DNA of 26,706 bases from Volvariella volvacea V23 (lineage: Eukaryota; Basidiomycota; Agaricomycetes; Agaricales; Pluteaceae): assembly GCA_000349905.1 (NCBI GenBank), contig KB722753.1, forward strand, positions 38,430-65,135, read 5' to 3'. The stretch's first letter is position 1, and each line of letters starts with the position of its first letter. The notes below the pieces were generated by a model. The model ran no database searches, was not told the DNA's origin, and saw only the letters and a list, made by a program, of their open reading frames with translations. Position numbers and translations under genes: made by a program. Shown here one piece after another: positions 10,258 to 21,700 of the stretch.

Positions 10258-10970
10258 AAAAAAAAAAAAAAAGAAGAGAGAGAGACTCGTGATATCAGCG
10301 GTACTGAACTCAAAAGCCGCGTGGCACGAAATTGGCCGAGGATCCGTGGTGTTTAGCAGCGTAGCCTCTTTTTTTGTATCGGCTGGCGACCTCATTGGGC
10401 GGGGGGGCGGATTTGTATTGTACGGTGGTGGAATGAAACTCCGCCCCCCCCGTCCGGTGTCTAAATTATTTTTGTCGTGATTTGAATTGTAGCGAGATTG
10501 GAAAATGGGTGTGGGGTGGCGCTGGGTGGATGGGTGTGTGTGGGGGAAGGAAGAGGGTGCGGGTGCGGGTAGGGGGAGTGCGACACGGAGAGGAAGGGGG
10601 ATGAGCAAGAGAAGAGGAAGAGGAAGTATTTTTTTTTGGGGGGATGGTCGATGTGGATGGGTGTGGCGTGAGTGCAGATGGCATTGAGGGTGGATTATCT
10701 GATTATCGAAGCGACTCTTGGACGTGAACAAGGAGATGGGGGAGGAAGTAAGGTAAGGAAGTGCTCGAGAGCCATCGCCCAGTCTGAGCCATCAACAGCC
10801 AACAGGGGACAGAAGGAGAACAGGGCCGAGCGGCCGTAATTATGGAAGACGACGATGATGAGAGCAATTGATGGCAATTCAAATCCTCGGGAGCGTTTTC
10901 ATAATTGAAGACCCAAGAACGAACGCAGGGGGGGGAACAAGGCCGGGAGAACAGAACAGAACAGAACGGG
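10258..10970. repeat. Low-complexity, strand-asymmetric G/purine-rich tract
   Basis: A run of A from about 10258 leads into GA repeats. Runs of G at about 10398-10408 and C at 10442-10451 follow. From about 10500 to 10645 the + strand is dominated by GGGTGG/GGGG/GGAAG motifs, with many closely spaced G-runs. A (GAACA) repeat of nearly four units sits at 10949-10967. The 187-codon - strand frame over this tract is a Pro/Ser/Leu-rich translation of it and is not taken as a gene. Guanine quadruplexes on the + strand are possible (inference). Confidence 0.6.
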
Positions 10971-13109
10971 ATACGCGGAGGAGAACGTGGTGGCACTGCT
11001 GACCACGGAATGTCAGCGATAACGTTAGAACGACAAAAAACACAGATGCGTGCTGGTTTCAGAGCGAGATTTGACTGTATACTGGCAGGGACGGGGACAG
11101 GAGAGCTCGTCTTCGCCCGGGAGGGCTGTCGCTCCGTGCTGGCGGTTTCTACAATTAAGGGAACGGGCTCATCTGGAGAAGTCTATCGTTGGTGCGCAAG
11201 GATGACGAGGGTCGATTAGCATTAGCGTTTTCGCATCCGAGATGACGGACTCACGGAGCAAGAGGGGGAGGAACGAGGGTATGGGTGGCGAGAATGGCAG
11301 GCGCCACGGCAGCTGCTGGCAGAGTGGGCTGGACGAGCACTGACATGTGGGTGGCCATGCATGCACGACAAGTAATAACACGCAGCACACATGGTTCTGT
11401 CGACCGTCCTTGTGTCGCCCTCATGGACGCGCAGACTTTGCGACTACTGCTAGTAGTAGCACTTGCATTTCCGAGTTGATCATCTCCCTAGATCAGCATT
11501 TTCCATTCTAAAATTAACTGGATAAGAGGGTCTGGACATGGCTGGATCTAGTCCTTCTCTTCTCCTATCATCTACTCGTGTCTGTCAATGTGATGGATAT
11601 GGATATGTCTATCACAGCGTATGTTGTTCTTTTGAGTTGGCGTTACGTCAAGGCACACGCACGTCGAGATTTTGGCGAAGCGTAGGGCCCGTTGAATGCG
11701 TTAAATGGGTCGGGGATGATGACTGATGAGGTCGTCCGGAGGTAGGAGATACAACGGAAGTGCGATTTAGGAGGCAAGGATGAGGGTCGCTGAGCACCGT
11801 GAACGAGCGTCTGTGCTCTCCTATCGTCCTGCGGGCTTCCGTAAGCCGAGGGACATGGTGATAACGGCCAGATTGATTTTGGCTCACGATGGCCCGCCAA
11901 CGGACCTCGAACGGTATCTGACGCGAGCGGGCGCTAATGATAACGCAACGCTGGGCAGCGAGCAGGCTCTCTCTGGTCAGCTCTCACCGATCGGAGGAAG
12001 TGATGAGGAGCTTGGCCGTTGATGCAATACAGCACCTCGATACGTGTAGACCCCGTCGCTTGCGGTGATCGTGCATGGCTGCTTATGGTATGCAGTACGT
12101 TGACGAGTGCGATGTAGCGGTGTGGCGTTTGTAGGGCACGCTTTGGGTTAACGTTCACGATTTGTGGGTAGTTTGGGCCATGGGCCAGCGCCTCGGTTCG
12201 GGAAGCATCATTTCCGTAAGGTGGTACTCATGAATACAATAACCCTGGATCGTTGAACATTCAGTTCCTGCGGTTTTTTATGGTGGGGGTATACGGTGGC
12301 CTATGTCGAAGTGTGCAATTCCCTTGACACATAGAGTTTGGTGTGTGCAGTTGCGATCGAGGACGAAGAGAGTAATTACTGTACTGTATCTGATAGCATC
12401 GCGTGTAAATTCCGGTAGATATAATTTCTGCCGGAGCTGAGGTATGAGAGTTGCTCACGAGAACGCTTTCCAAGGAAAGGTTGCCTGAAATGGATTTTCG
12501 CAGGTGTCTAAACTCCATGGAGCTATGCGCAGGATAGAATAGCCATGAGGCTACTGGGAGTGGGATTGCCAACTCAAAAAGAAATGTGCCTTGAAAGTTT
12601 GGGACCCTCAAAATCCCCAGCAGATGAGAGCGATAGAGTATTTCATGAGAACGATTGGGCGGCATTATTGACGGAATGCGCCGATATGGAACCCAAGGGT
12701 GCATAATGAAGAAGTGGGTTGGATGTACGTGTAAACTGCTTGGAGGGCACTCCGGGCTGGGCGCTCAGTGCACCCCCAGTTTTTGGACCCCACCTTCTGA
12801 GCAGCGTGCCTAGACTGAGGCCATGACCCCACATTTGAGTAAAATATCACAGGACGGGTGCGGCTCGCTTGTGCGCTGGCGGGGCTGTGCAGGCGTGGAC
12901 GGCGTATGCGAACAAAGTTGACGGTGGGCGTGGCTTGCCTGCAGCACTGACTGGGCGCGAAACATACGAGTCCACGTCGGGCAACGCCACAGAGACCAAA
13001 TGGAGATGGAGGGCCATGGACCTTGACATGAGCATGTGACCGAGCCCAAGGGTCAAGAGATCCGTCGCTGCTCGTCGTCAAGGAAGCAGCGTGACGGCCC
13101 TAATCCGGN
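10971..13109. other. Gene-poor region left of the assembly gap
   Basis: No supported gene was found. The longest frames (12261-12704 and 12665-13081, both - strand) show no motif, and they overlap one another. They are treated as chance frames in unconstrained DNA. Sequence missing in the adjacent gap could hide further content. Confidence 0.5.
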
Positions 13110-13208
13110 NNNNNNNNNNNNNNNNNNNNNNNNNNNNNNNNNNNNNNNNNNNNNNNNNNNNNNNNNNNNNNNNNNNNNNNNNNNNNNNNNNNNNNNNNNN
13201 NNNNNNNN
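13110..13208. other. Assembly gap (run of 99 N)
   Basis: An uninterrupted run of N shows that two contigs were joined. The true distance may differ from the run length. The flanking bases show no shared repeat that would explain the break, although the low-complexity DNA to the left could contribute. Confidence 0.99.
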
Positions 13209-13790
13209 AAAAGAACAGTCAATTCAATTCAGTCATAACGTGATCTGACGAATACGGCAATCAGTGTGGGAAGGACAAGATAATGGCAATGACGTCAGGC
13301 GTGCACATTTAGAACAACTTGCCGAGTTTTGCTTGTCCCTCTGTCTCGATTTGGGTGCATGCTCGCTCGGCAGCCAATCGCGAGCGGGCTCGGGGGGAAA
13401 GAAGCGCGGCCCGCCGATGGCAATCTGGGTGCGAGCAGCATCTGGACGAGGCTGTGAGGGTGACACCGGGCTTATGTACAATTGGCACAGTCCTCGTGGT
13501 CTCGCCTGCTCGAACGGGGACAACAGATGAATTTATGTCGGTCGGGGGTCTGTAACGATGGAGGCCCTTGCATCGCCGGGCATGTGGCAGACTGAATAAG
13601 GTTGAAGGTTTGGTCGGGTCGATCTGTGACCATGCCCCCCTCGAGATCACTGCAAATATCGAGTGCTTAAACGAATCAAGGAGGAAAAGGAAATGGCCAT
13701 GTGTTGGAAATAAGGGCGAGGACCGCCAGGACCGGGAGAGTATGGAGGCCCCCCTGGAGTACACAGATACAAAGCGAGGCAGATAATATG

Positions 13791-14433
13791 GGGCAAAGGG
13801 AAGACAGTGGTCGGGGACGAGGATTGGGTCAAATTGGCTGCAAAGGTTTTCGTCATCAACTTGATCATCCTATCATCATCCTCAGTCCCTTTCTGCCCCA
13901 TCCCGCAATCTTTGCACCCCATCCCAACCACCGCCTGCTCCTCTGAATCCACACCCAAATTGCCTTTCCCGCCGCTGCACAGGGCTGCGTCGTGAGTGCC
14001 CATTGCCTTCCTTCTTTGTCGATTTCCGAGAACCACACCACTCCAGACTCCGGAGAAAGAGGGTGAAGCGAAGATTGATATTAAACCGCCGGCCGCGGGG
14101 ACTCAATCCAGATTGATTCTTGGTTTGGTGTTTACATACACAACAAATCATACTTTACACTTTCGTACCCCTCCTCCCAGTCTTCCTTGCCTTATATCCT
14201 TCCCCACATTTCGCTTTTCTGGTATTGTCTTCCCATCCCTTCCTCCGTTGCGCCAGATATATCTCTCAACCTTGCCACAGCATCTGCATCCTCCTCCCCA
14301 CATCCCGCGCCACCCGCTCCTAGCGTTCGGCGTGCCCATCCCATCGCCACTCCGCCTTCCTTCCCTGTCCGTTCCACATCGCTGTAACTGCAACCCGCCT
14401 TGCGGCTGTCGCACAGCACATAGATCTTGTACA
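13791..14433 (+). promoter_or_regulatory. ATG-free, pyrimidine-rich leader/promoter of the zinc-finger gene
   Basis: After an ATG at 13788 no ATG in any frame occurs on the + strand until the start codon at 14434, a span of 643 bases. The sequence is rich in C and T, as in many fungal core promoters and 5' leaders. A GTGAGT at 13992 could be the donor of a leader intron. The start itself has a good context (ACAATGGCC). The lack of upstream ATGs suggests that much of this span is transcribed leader kept free of upstream starts. The transcription start cannot be placed from sequence. Confidence 0.5.
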
Positions 14434-17400
14434 ATGGCCGGCGAACACAAATGCAGCGTCTGCCAGGCGACCTTTACCCGACCGCAGCATGTGGCAAGAC
14501 ATATGCGTTCCCGTAAGTGTCCCTCTGCGCTTCACCATCCTTTGGCTCTATCGGTCTCGACCCTGTATCGCCATTTGCCTTCATTCCACCGCTTGCATGC
14601 TTTGTCTTACATGCTCGCGCAATTGCCGGTATGCCGGACTTCTCGTTTCGGTATCGACCCGGGCGGTTGTGTGTCGCGGCGTGCGGGAGGCTGGCCAGAA
14701 GCGTCCCTTGAGCAGTGGCATTGGACAGGCTGCTCAGGGTGTGCCCGTCCCCTTATATATCCATCGCACTCCGCATGGGTGGAGAGTGGAGAGTGCGATT
14801 GGAGCCATTTCGGGTGTCTCTCGCTGGTCCCTATTGCTCTTTGAGACTCGCCCCGGCTCCACTGCCGCCCTCAAGACTTCCTGCTCATATACCGCTGGGT
14901 TTCTCCACACTGCGCAAGTGCAACCCCACACGGCCCCATTTTGAGCGTGCCCCTCCCCGGCTGCTACTTTTTCCCGGCAGTGATATATTTCAAATTCATT
15001 TTCCCCATCTCGATTGTTTTCCTCGTCATATATGCGCCACTCGTCTGTCACTGCGGTGGATACAATCCCCTCGGATGGATCCTCCCTTTGAGTCATTGCC
15101 TCGCCTGTGGAAGGTCTAGAACAGCCCCATAGCCTGGCGTGGCTCTTCTGTATCTTCGCTCGTATCTTCTGCTCCATTATGCATCTACGCGCGACTTCCT
15201 TTGCCTTATTGTCGTGCTACTTGGTCTTTCCTCGCGCCATGCCATTCCATCTTCTTTGATTAATTCCTCCAATTTTTCCGCTTTGCTCATCCCGTTGCGC
15301 TTCAACAGATACAGGTGACAGGCCGTATCAATGCCAATTATGCCACGACCAGTTCGCTCGAAGGTGGGTATTTGACCTGTTCTCCCTTCTCTCCACTTCT
15401 TCTTCCCGAGCTCTGTTGTACATAATTACCGACTTATTTGCCTTTTAGTGATTTACTCTCTCGACACGTTAACAAGTGTCATGCACATGAAAAGCCACCA
15501 GCAACATCAGGTAATAATCGGAGGAAAGGAAGTGCCTCTGGTTGGCGTGCCACGACCTCCAAACAAGCCTGCGACCAGTGCGTCCAATCGAACATGCCCT
15601 GCGACGGCTGTAACCCCTGCGGTACGTACTTCATTTCGAATTTCATCACACACGAACCACTATATGCGCATCCATTCCTGAAATTTGACACGGAAGGCTG
15701 AGCTCCATTGTTATTCTAGCCAAATGCGTCCAACGCAAGATACGGTGCACCTTTGTTAAATTCCACCGCCAAACCGCTCCTGTCGGCCCTGGGCACAATC
15801 CTCGGCCGCCTGCAACATCTCTCACCACCTCCGCGTCAGCGTTCGTCCCATCGTCCTCGGCCCCTTCGGCTTCCTCGTTGAGACTATATCCACACGTGGA
15901 AGAATCCCTGTTGGAATCGTCCGTGCCCCCACCTACCTCTGCTTCGATGCCAACCATGGCCGACACCTTGTATGCTTCTCAAACTTTTGCATTTCCGCAA
16001 CTCTACCCACAACAACAGCAAACCCATCACCAGCCCGACCCCGGAGGGATTGTGAACAGCGATCCGGATTTTATGGCCAAGTATAGGGCACGAGCCGAGC
16101 TGCTTGCGCAGAGTGGGGGGCTTCCGATGATGAGGGGGATGTACGCGAGCGATAGGAGACCTGGCTCCTCTTCGTCGGCATCGCCACCGGCCACCGTGTC
16201 TTCCTCGTCGACCTGGATGAATGCATGGCCGCACTCGAATCAGATGTCTGCCGATCCTTACCGCCAGCACATTCAGGGTACGTTTGCTCATCCACATCTC
16301 GAACGCGCATTACCCTTACCGCTCATTACCCTTTACAGAACGTGAATTGCAGCAGGGCGATTACCCGCATCATGTGATGGCATCTGCTGCCCGGGGCCAA
16401 AACTCAAATATGCAGATGCCTGTTCAGGATGGTAATTATCAAGCTGCCATTCATGGACTGTATGAGCTGCAGGTGCCCCGAGATCGTCGAAGTTCCATGG
16501 AGTTCAGCAGCAGCGAAGGCAGTACTGCGTCCCATTCCGTTCCTTCATCCGCTACGTCATCGACGCTGCATTTGCCAATCGAGGCGACCAATCCGAACGC
16601 GCTACCTCCGCCACATGCCCACCCTCAACGTCACACCCACCATGCGCCGCATCACCACCCTCATCATCAACAAGCTCAATCACAGGGCGCGCATATGACG
16701 TATAACGTGAGTACTACCACCGTTGGAGGGTCGTATCAACCGCAACCGGAAGAGCGATCTGATTATGATTATCGGTATTATTATCGAATAGAGCATAACG
16801 GAGGGCTCCAGTACGCTAATGGAGGTCCTCCCCAGGGAGGGATCGGCTCCGGATCTGGAGTACCGCCACCGCCCGAGTCGGGATGACTCCTCCCGGCTGT
16901 GTCAAGCGCGCGAGCACCTGCCGATCGACGACAGGGGGCGCAGTCTGAGTCGAGAGGGAGTGGTGGACGCGGCTGTGGCTACTGCTGGTTCCGCGGCTAC
17001 TGCGACCACGGCAGCAGTACCTGTTCGAGTGACGCAGGCGCCGATCGCGGGGGGAGATGGAGGAGTGTTTTCGTCGAGTTTTGGGCTGATGTCGCTTGAG
17101 GACGCGAATGTGTTGGCGGGCTATCCGTCTGCGGCGGGGGGTGTCCCGTTTTTTGCGGCTGCTGTTCCGGGGCGGAGTGGGGTTGAGGATGATCCGGATG
17201 TTACGCCTATGCCTGCGCCGCCGCCGCCGACGAGCGCGACTGTGGCTGCTACGACGACGACGACGCCTTCGCCGGTGATACCTGGAGCTGATTGTGGTGG
17301 ACATCGTCATACAATTTCTACGTCTACCCCGTACACAGCCGGTATGTGGGCGGGTGTTGCGTCTTCTTCTTCTCCTCCTATACCGACTGCAGCTCAACCA

Positions 17401-18720
17401 GCTACGCCAGTTGCACACACGATGTTGACGGACAAGTCAATTACACCACCTATCCTAATTGGAACGACGACGCCAGAGGGGGAGAGAGAGCGCGAGGGAG
17501 AGAGAGAGGTGAAGGAGATGTGGAAGCAGTATTTGGTTACGCCGCCGAGTGGACATACCCCCGCCCCGATGTCTCATGCTATGCAAGCGCCACTGCAGCA
17601 GCAGTCTTCGACGACTGCGACCGCTACCGCGTCAGGCAGACAAGGTCAGCCGTCACACGTTGTTCAGCTGCCAGTCCCACCCACCGTGCCCTCTCAAGGT
17701 TCTTCTTCCCAACCCCACATGGCGTTCACGATGTACCCGAATGTCGGTGCTAACCACCATGGGATGTATCGGCGGCCGAGGCTGGCTTCGTACCCGGCTG
17801 GAAGGGCACCCTCGGGGGATGTGGAGCGGTATATGCGCTCGGCGACTGCAGGACCTGGGACTATCCCGGGACGAGCGACACTAACCCCGCCTTTGTATGC
17901 GGCTTCGGTGACTGGGTCTCTGCCCTCTGTGCACGCCAACCAGTCCAGCGTGAGGACGCCGATGGTGGGGGCGTATGGTCGCGATCAGGCTCAAGACCAG
18001 AGGCAGGATCTGCACTCGTATGAGGCTGCTGTCAAGGCCCGCCCGAGTCCCCCGTCGTTGAATCTGGGGCCCAAGGCGAGGGCGAGGGCGAGACAGGTCG
18101 GCGCTGCTGCTTCTGGGCCTAGTGCTTATTCCCCGAGGACTGGTCGACGATCTGCTAGTCGGGGCAGTGGCCACGCTTCAAGCCCGCCGTCGCTGACGAC
18201 ATTCTCGCACGCTCTTGGGGGTTCATCTCCAACTGCGGAGGCATCTAGCAGCAGTGGATCTCAGGGGTACGCATCTCGAGAGTCGTCGCTTAGTTTTGAG
18301 GATATGGGAAGAGATATGAGGAGGCCTGGCACGAGCTCGTCGGATAGCGCGAGCGTGGCTAGCAGTGAAGTCGGAGATGGCTATAGTATGAGACCTGGGA
18401 CGAAGAGGATGTCCTCTGAAGTCCTGGAGAGCTCAAAGACCAAGCGATGCGCTCTCGATATGGGCGTGGACGTGGGCGACGCTTGGATGATGGTCGAGTC
18501 GGACGACAAGTCTCACGCTGATTATCATCTACTAGGATCTCCGGTGGAGAATGCAAGGATGGGGGGAGGGCGTTCGAGCGCGCCTCTGGTTACCTCGGTT
18601 CCATCTTCAACATCACCGACGCCGACTGCGACTGCGACTGCCGAGATGTCGAGTCTTTCGTCATTGACATCCTCTTCGGCACTGACATCAACGCCCACAT
18701 CCATGATACCATCATCTTAG
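14434..18720 (+). CDS. Transcription factor with two C2H2 fingers and a Zn2Cys6 cluster (six exons)
   Basis: This is probably a nuclear DNA-binding regulator. Exons 14434-14512, 15309-15363, 15449-15621, 15720-16277, 16339-16774 and 16836-18720 give 1061 residues. Finger 1 uses C7, C10, H23 and H27 and is joined by HTGDRPYQC to finger 2 (C35, C38, H51, then C55 or H56). A Zn2Cys6 cluster follows at C86, C89, C96, C102, C105 and C112 (spacing 2-6-5-2-6), with an extra C99. Its first loop, VQSNMP, lacks the usual Lys/Arg, while the second loop, VQRKIR, keeps them. The remaining roughly 950 residues look disordered: a QQQQ patch near 198, a His-rich run near 380-406, a charged GEREREGEREVKEMWK segment near 650, Ser/Thr/Pro-rich stretches, and basic KR/KTKR patches near 957-975. 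No fungal-TF middle homology domain was recognised. The targets are unknown. Confidence 0.9.
14513..15308 (+). other. Long first intron of the zinc-finger gene (796 nt)
   Basis: The donor GTAAGT at 14513 follows HMRS, and the acceptor CAACAG ends at 15308. Splicing forms the His of finger 1 and the HTGDRP linker, so the intron cuts the first finger at its last zinc ligand. The other introns of this gene are 61-98 nt. Reading through gives a 282-codon open frame ending at 14844, so retention would yield a protein with a broken finger. Confidence 0.88.
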
Positions 18721-21700
18721 ATCTCGTATGCAACGGTCATTCATCCAGAATACCGTCCATGAATTGTCAACCAAGATAGGGGTGGCGGCGAAGAACGGGA
18801 ACATCGGTCGAGCATCTTTTTTTTTCTGAACTTTCTTTCCCCCTCTCTCCTCGTTCTTTCACTCTTCCCTTTTTTTTTTTTTATTTCACGTAAACGCGTT
18901 TTGAAGGATGTTTTTTTTATTGGGATGGTGATTGTCGGTCGTTGTGGAGCTGGTTAGCAACGAACAACGAAGCGAGTTGAGCCAAGTGGTCCTACAAAGG
19001 GAACGCCCTGCCCAAGCAAAGGATCGGTGGAATCTATCTTTGTCCATTTATTGTCTTGTTGTGTTGTGCTTCTCGTTAATCACAGTAGGGTCGCCAGGGG
19101 TGCCCGTAGTAGGGACGGTATCGAGGATCAATTGAAAAAGTTGATGAAATCGGAAATGAAAAAGCTGCAAGGGTCGAAGGGTTTGGTTGGAAAGGTTGAG
19201 AGAGAGAAAGGGTTGGCACGTGTGGAAGCTTGGGAGAGGGTTTAGAGTTTGATAGGGAGTAGGAAAAAGGGAGTCTTGCTCATGGGTTGCAAATTCGGGC
19301 GCGTCGATCGTGCGTTTGTTGTTGCTGAGGATAGCCGAGGGGTGCCGGACGACGAGAGAGACTGGACGACTCGCAGTGGGCGTGGGTCTGCGGAGATGTT
19401 CTGCAAGCGCTTTGACTATTGAATTTTGCCTACTGCCCCCGCCGCTTGGGATCAATTGGACACGGCAGTGACGTTATCGAGGTCGAGCGTCAATCAGTGG
19501 ATTTACTGTATTTTTGACCTAAAGGTGAGTCGGACTCGTCATCTGCGATGTGTCATTTGTCGTCTGACTCGCCGACGTTCCGACCCGTTTTCTCTGCAGT
19601 GGCTCACCGAGCACCCTGCTTCCTAATTTGTCCCTCGTAGCTCGTGTCGGCCCTCCCCACGTTCGCACAAACGCCTCGGCATCTCCCGAGGCTGCCAGGC
19701 TAAAGCCACTCTGGTACTTTTTTATTTTGTGATTGTCAGGATGAGCAAGAAAGGTTGATCATGCGTCACTGATAGGGTGAACAACCGTTTAAAAGGTCTT
19801 GCTCATGATGCGTAACGTTAGCCCCGGCGTTGGACTCGAACCGGCAGATTCTCTCATCACGTTCCCCTTGGATTGCCCTGTCATTTGTCAGCTGCCCCTG
19901 TAGCGCTTTCCTCTTTGTCGATGCCTTCCCCAGGTATTTCGTTTGAGTGCGCCGTTGTCCCTCCCTGTGGAGTGTTGGTAATCGAGAGCCGTATGCGTCC
20001 ACTCATTCCCCATCTTAATTCCATCCCTTCGTATATCCCGCCAGCCCTGCATCTTCTCTGACATTTAATCAATCACCGGGTGTGAGCATTTCCTCCGTCC
20101 CGCGGTGCTTCTACTTCGTTTTAACATCAAACACGAACGAACTACGATACAGTGCCATCCTCTCCGTTCCGCGACGCGCGTTTATTTTGTCTTTATGGTG
20201 TTTTCGACTTGTTTCTTCTACGTCTTGTTGTGACTCGCGATGTTTCTTGTGTATAACCATCTGTAGTTGTTGCCGTCCAGGACTTGCACTATGCATTCCA
20301 TCATTCTTACTCTCACGTTTTGCACGCTTCACATTTGATTTTGAACTTGGCTCTGGTTATATTGCGTGGTGCATCTCCTCTCCTCGTTACCTAGGTCTAC
20401 AAGGCTGCTGGTAGTACTGATAAATTGTGATATTTATTTCTTCGACATTCGATTTCCACGGACATGTTCTACATTAGCTATGCCTCGATAGTTTTCTTCA
20501 TTATTCTTTGGTAGCCACATGATATATGATCGGAAGCTATACGCTAACGTCTGCTGCCTGTTGGACGTGTGTGTAATATATGGGACAATGTTTTCATACC
20601 AACTTGCGCCTCTGGGGAGGTCATTCATCTCGTGGCGTTCGCTTAGCACAGGATGCTTAATGGGGTATACAAATCAACAATCATTGTTATTTCTCGTCCT
20701 CGTGCTCTCGCCACAACCTTGAGTCGTACTATCTAACTATGTTTGGTACCATGCCACGTAGGTTTGTGGGGATGGAGCCCGCCATTCTGAAACATTTCCA
20801 TCCAACTATCCACCGTAGAAACGAAGAGAAAATCCTGCACCGTCAAGGGCACGAGGAGGTAGTCGAGACCGGCCTATTCTTTACCTGGAGGCCTGTGACC
20901 CAGAATCGGTGGAGTTAGTGGATTTTTTTTTCACTAGAATGCACTTTATCTGGTTAAGACGAGATGTCTCGCCTTCTCGATGGGATTGCCCATGTGGACG
21001 CTGCGACTCCGGACCGAATAGCGGGAAACGTTTGAGCCAACTAGATTTATCTGTCGTTAATTTTTTTCTGGATGTGGGTCTTGGGAAAAGCCCTAGCAAC
21101 GTAGGTTATCAAGCATTCAATAGACAGGCAGGACGTCCCGCCCAGTTTGGTGCTGGCTATAAGCGAAAAGCCTATCCGGGGCGCGTGCTCAAGGCGGCCA
21201 TAACAAGGCGGTCCTTGTCTGGCGACCACCACCCACGGGTATTGTATGTATTTCTGGAAAAGATAGCATAATTAATTGAGGGGTACCAGCTACATGGGAT
21301 TCAGGTACCGCGTCGTCGGTCTATCCGGGAGGGCTCCATTAAGTTACCTCATTCGTCCGGGCATGTGTAGTCAGGTCATCCGAAGGCTGAGGAAGCTCAA
21401 CGTTATGCGAGAGCCGGTATGAGCCTCTTCAATTTGTGGGTCATGTCCGTGAACATGGCCTTGAGATTAATTCCATGGAAATATGGCTTTCGTTTTAATT
21501 GATAGTAAGCCACGAGTATACTAGTGGGGCGGTTTGAGGGGCTGGGGTAGCGGAATATTAATCCAGCGGCTCCCGCATGATGCATGATGGACGGGATTTA
21601 GTTATCTGGGTGGCAGTCAACATTGGCTCGGTTTTTCCCACAAAACCTTGACGTTCTCAAATCACGCTTGCTGTACCGTCCACCATCGAGCCAGGAAGTC

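Noticed and set aside
10168..10731. 187-codon - strand frame
   Set aside because: It is a Pro/Ser/Leu-rich translation of G-rich low-complexity DNA with a poly-Phe run from the A-tract, and it carries no domain.
13290..13297. TGACGTCA (CRE-like) palindrome as a promoter element of the zinc-finger gene
   Set aside because: It lies 1.1 kb from the start codon. The same 8-mer also occurs inside urate oxidase intron 8 (8086-8093), so a role is not supported.
13996..14844. 282-codon + strand frame covering the zinc-finger start
   Set aside because: It begins at a GTG, contains no ATG before 14434, and its 3' part is unspliced intron 1. Only 14434-14512 of it is coding.
19780..19900. A tRNA gene on the - strand suggested by GGTTCGAGTCC
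   Set aside because: The T-stem pairs poorly, no matching acceptor stem lies upstream, and no A-box or anticodon arm could be folded.
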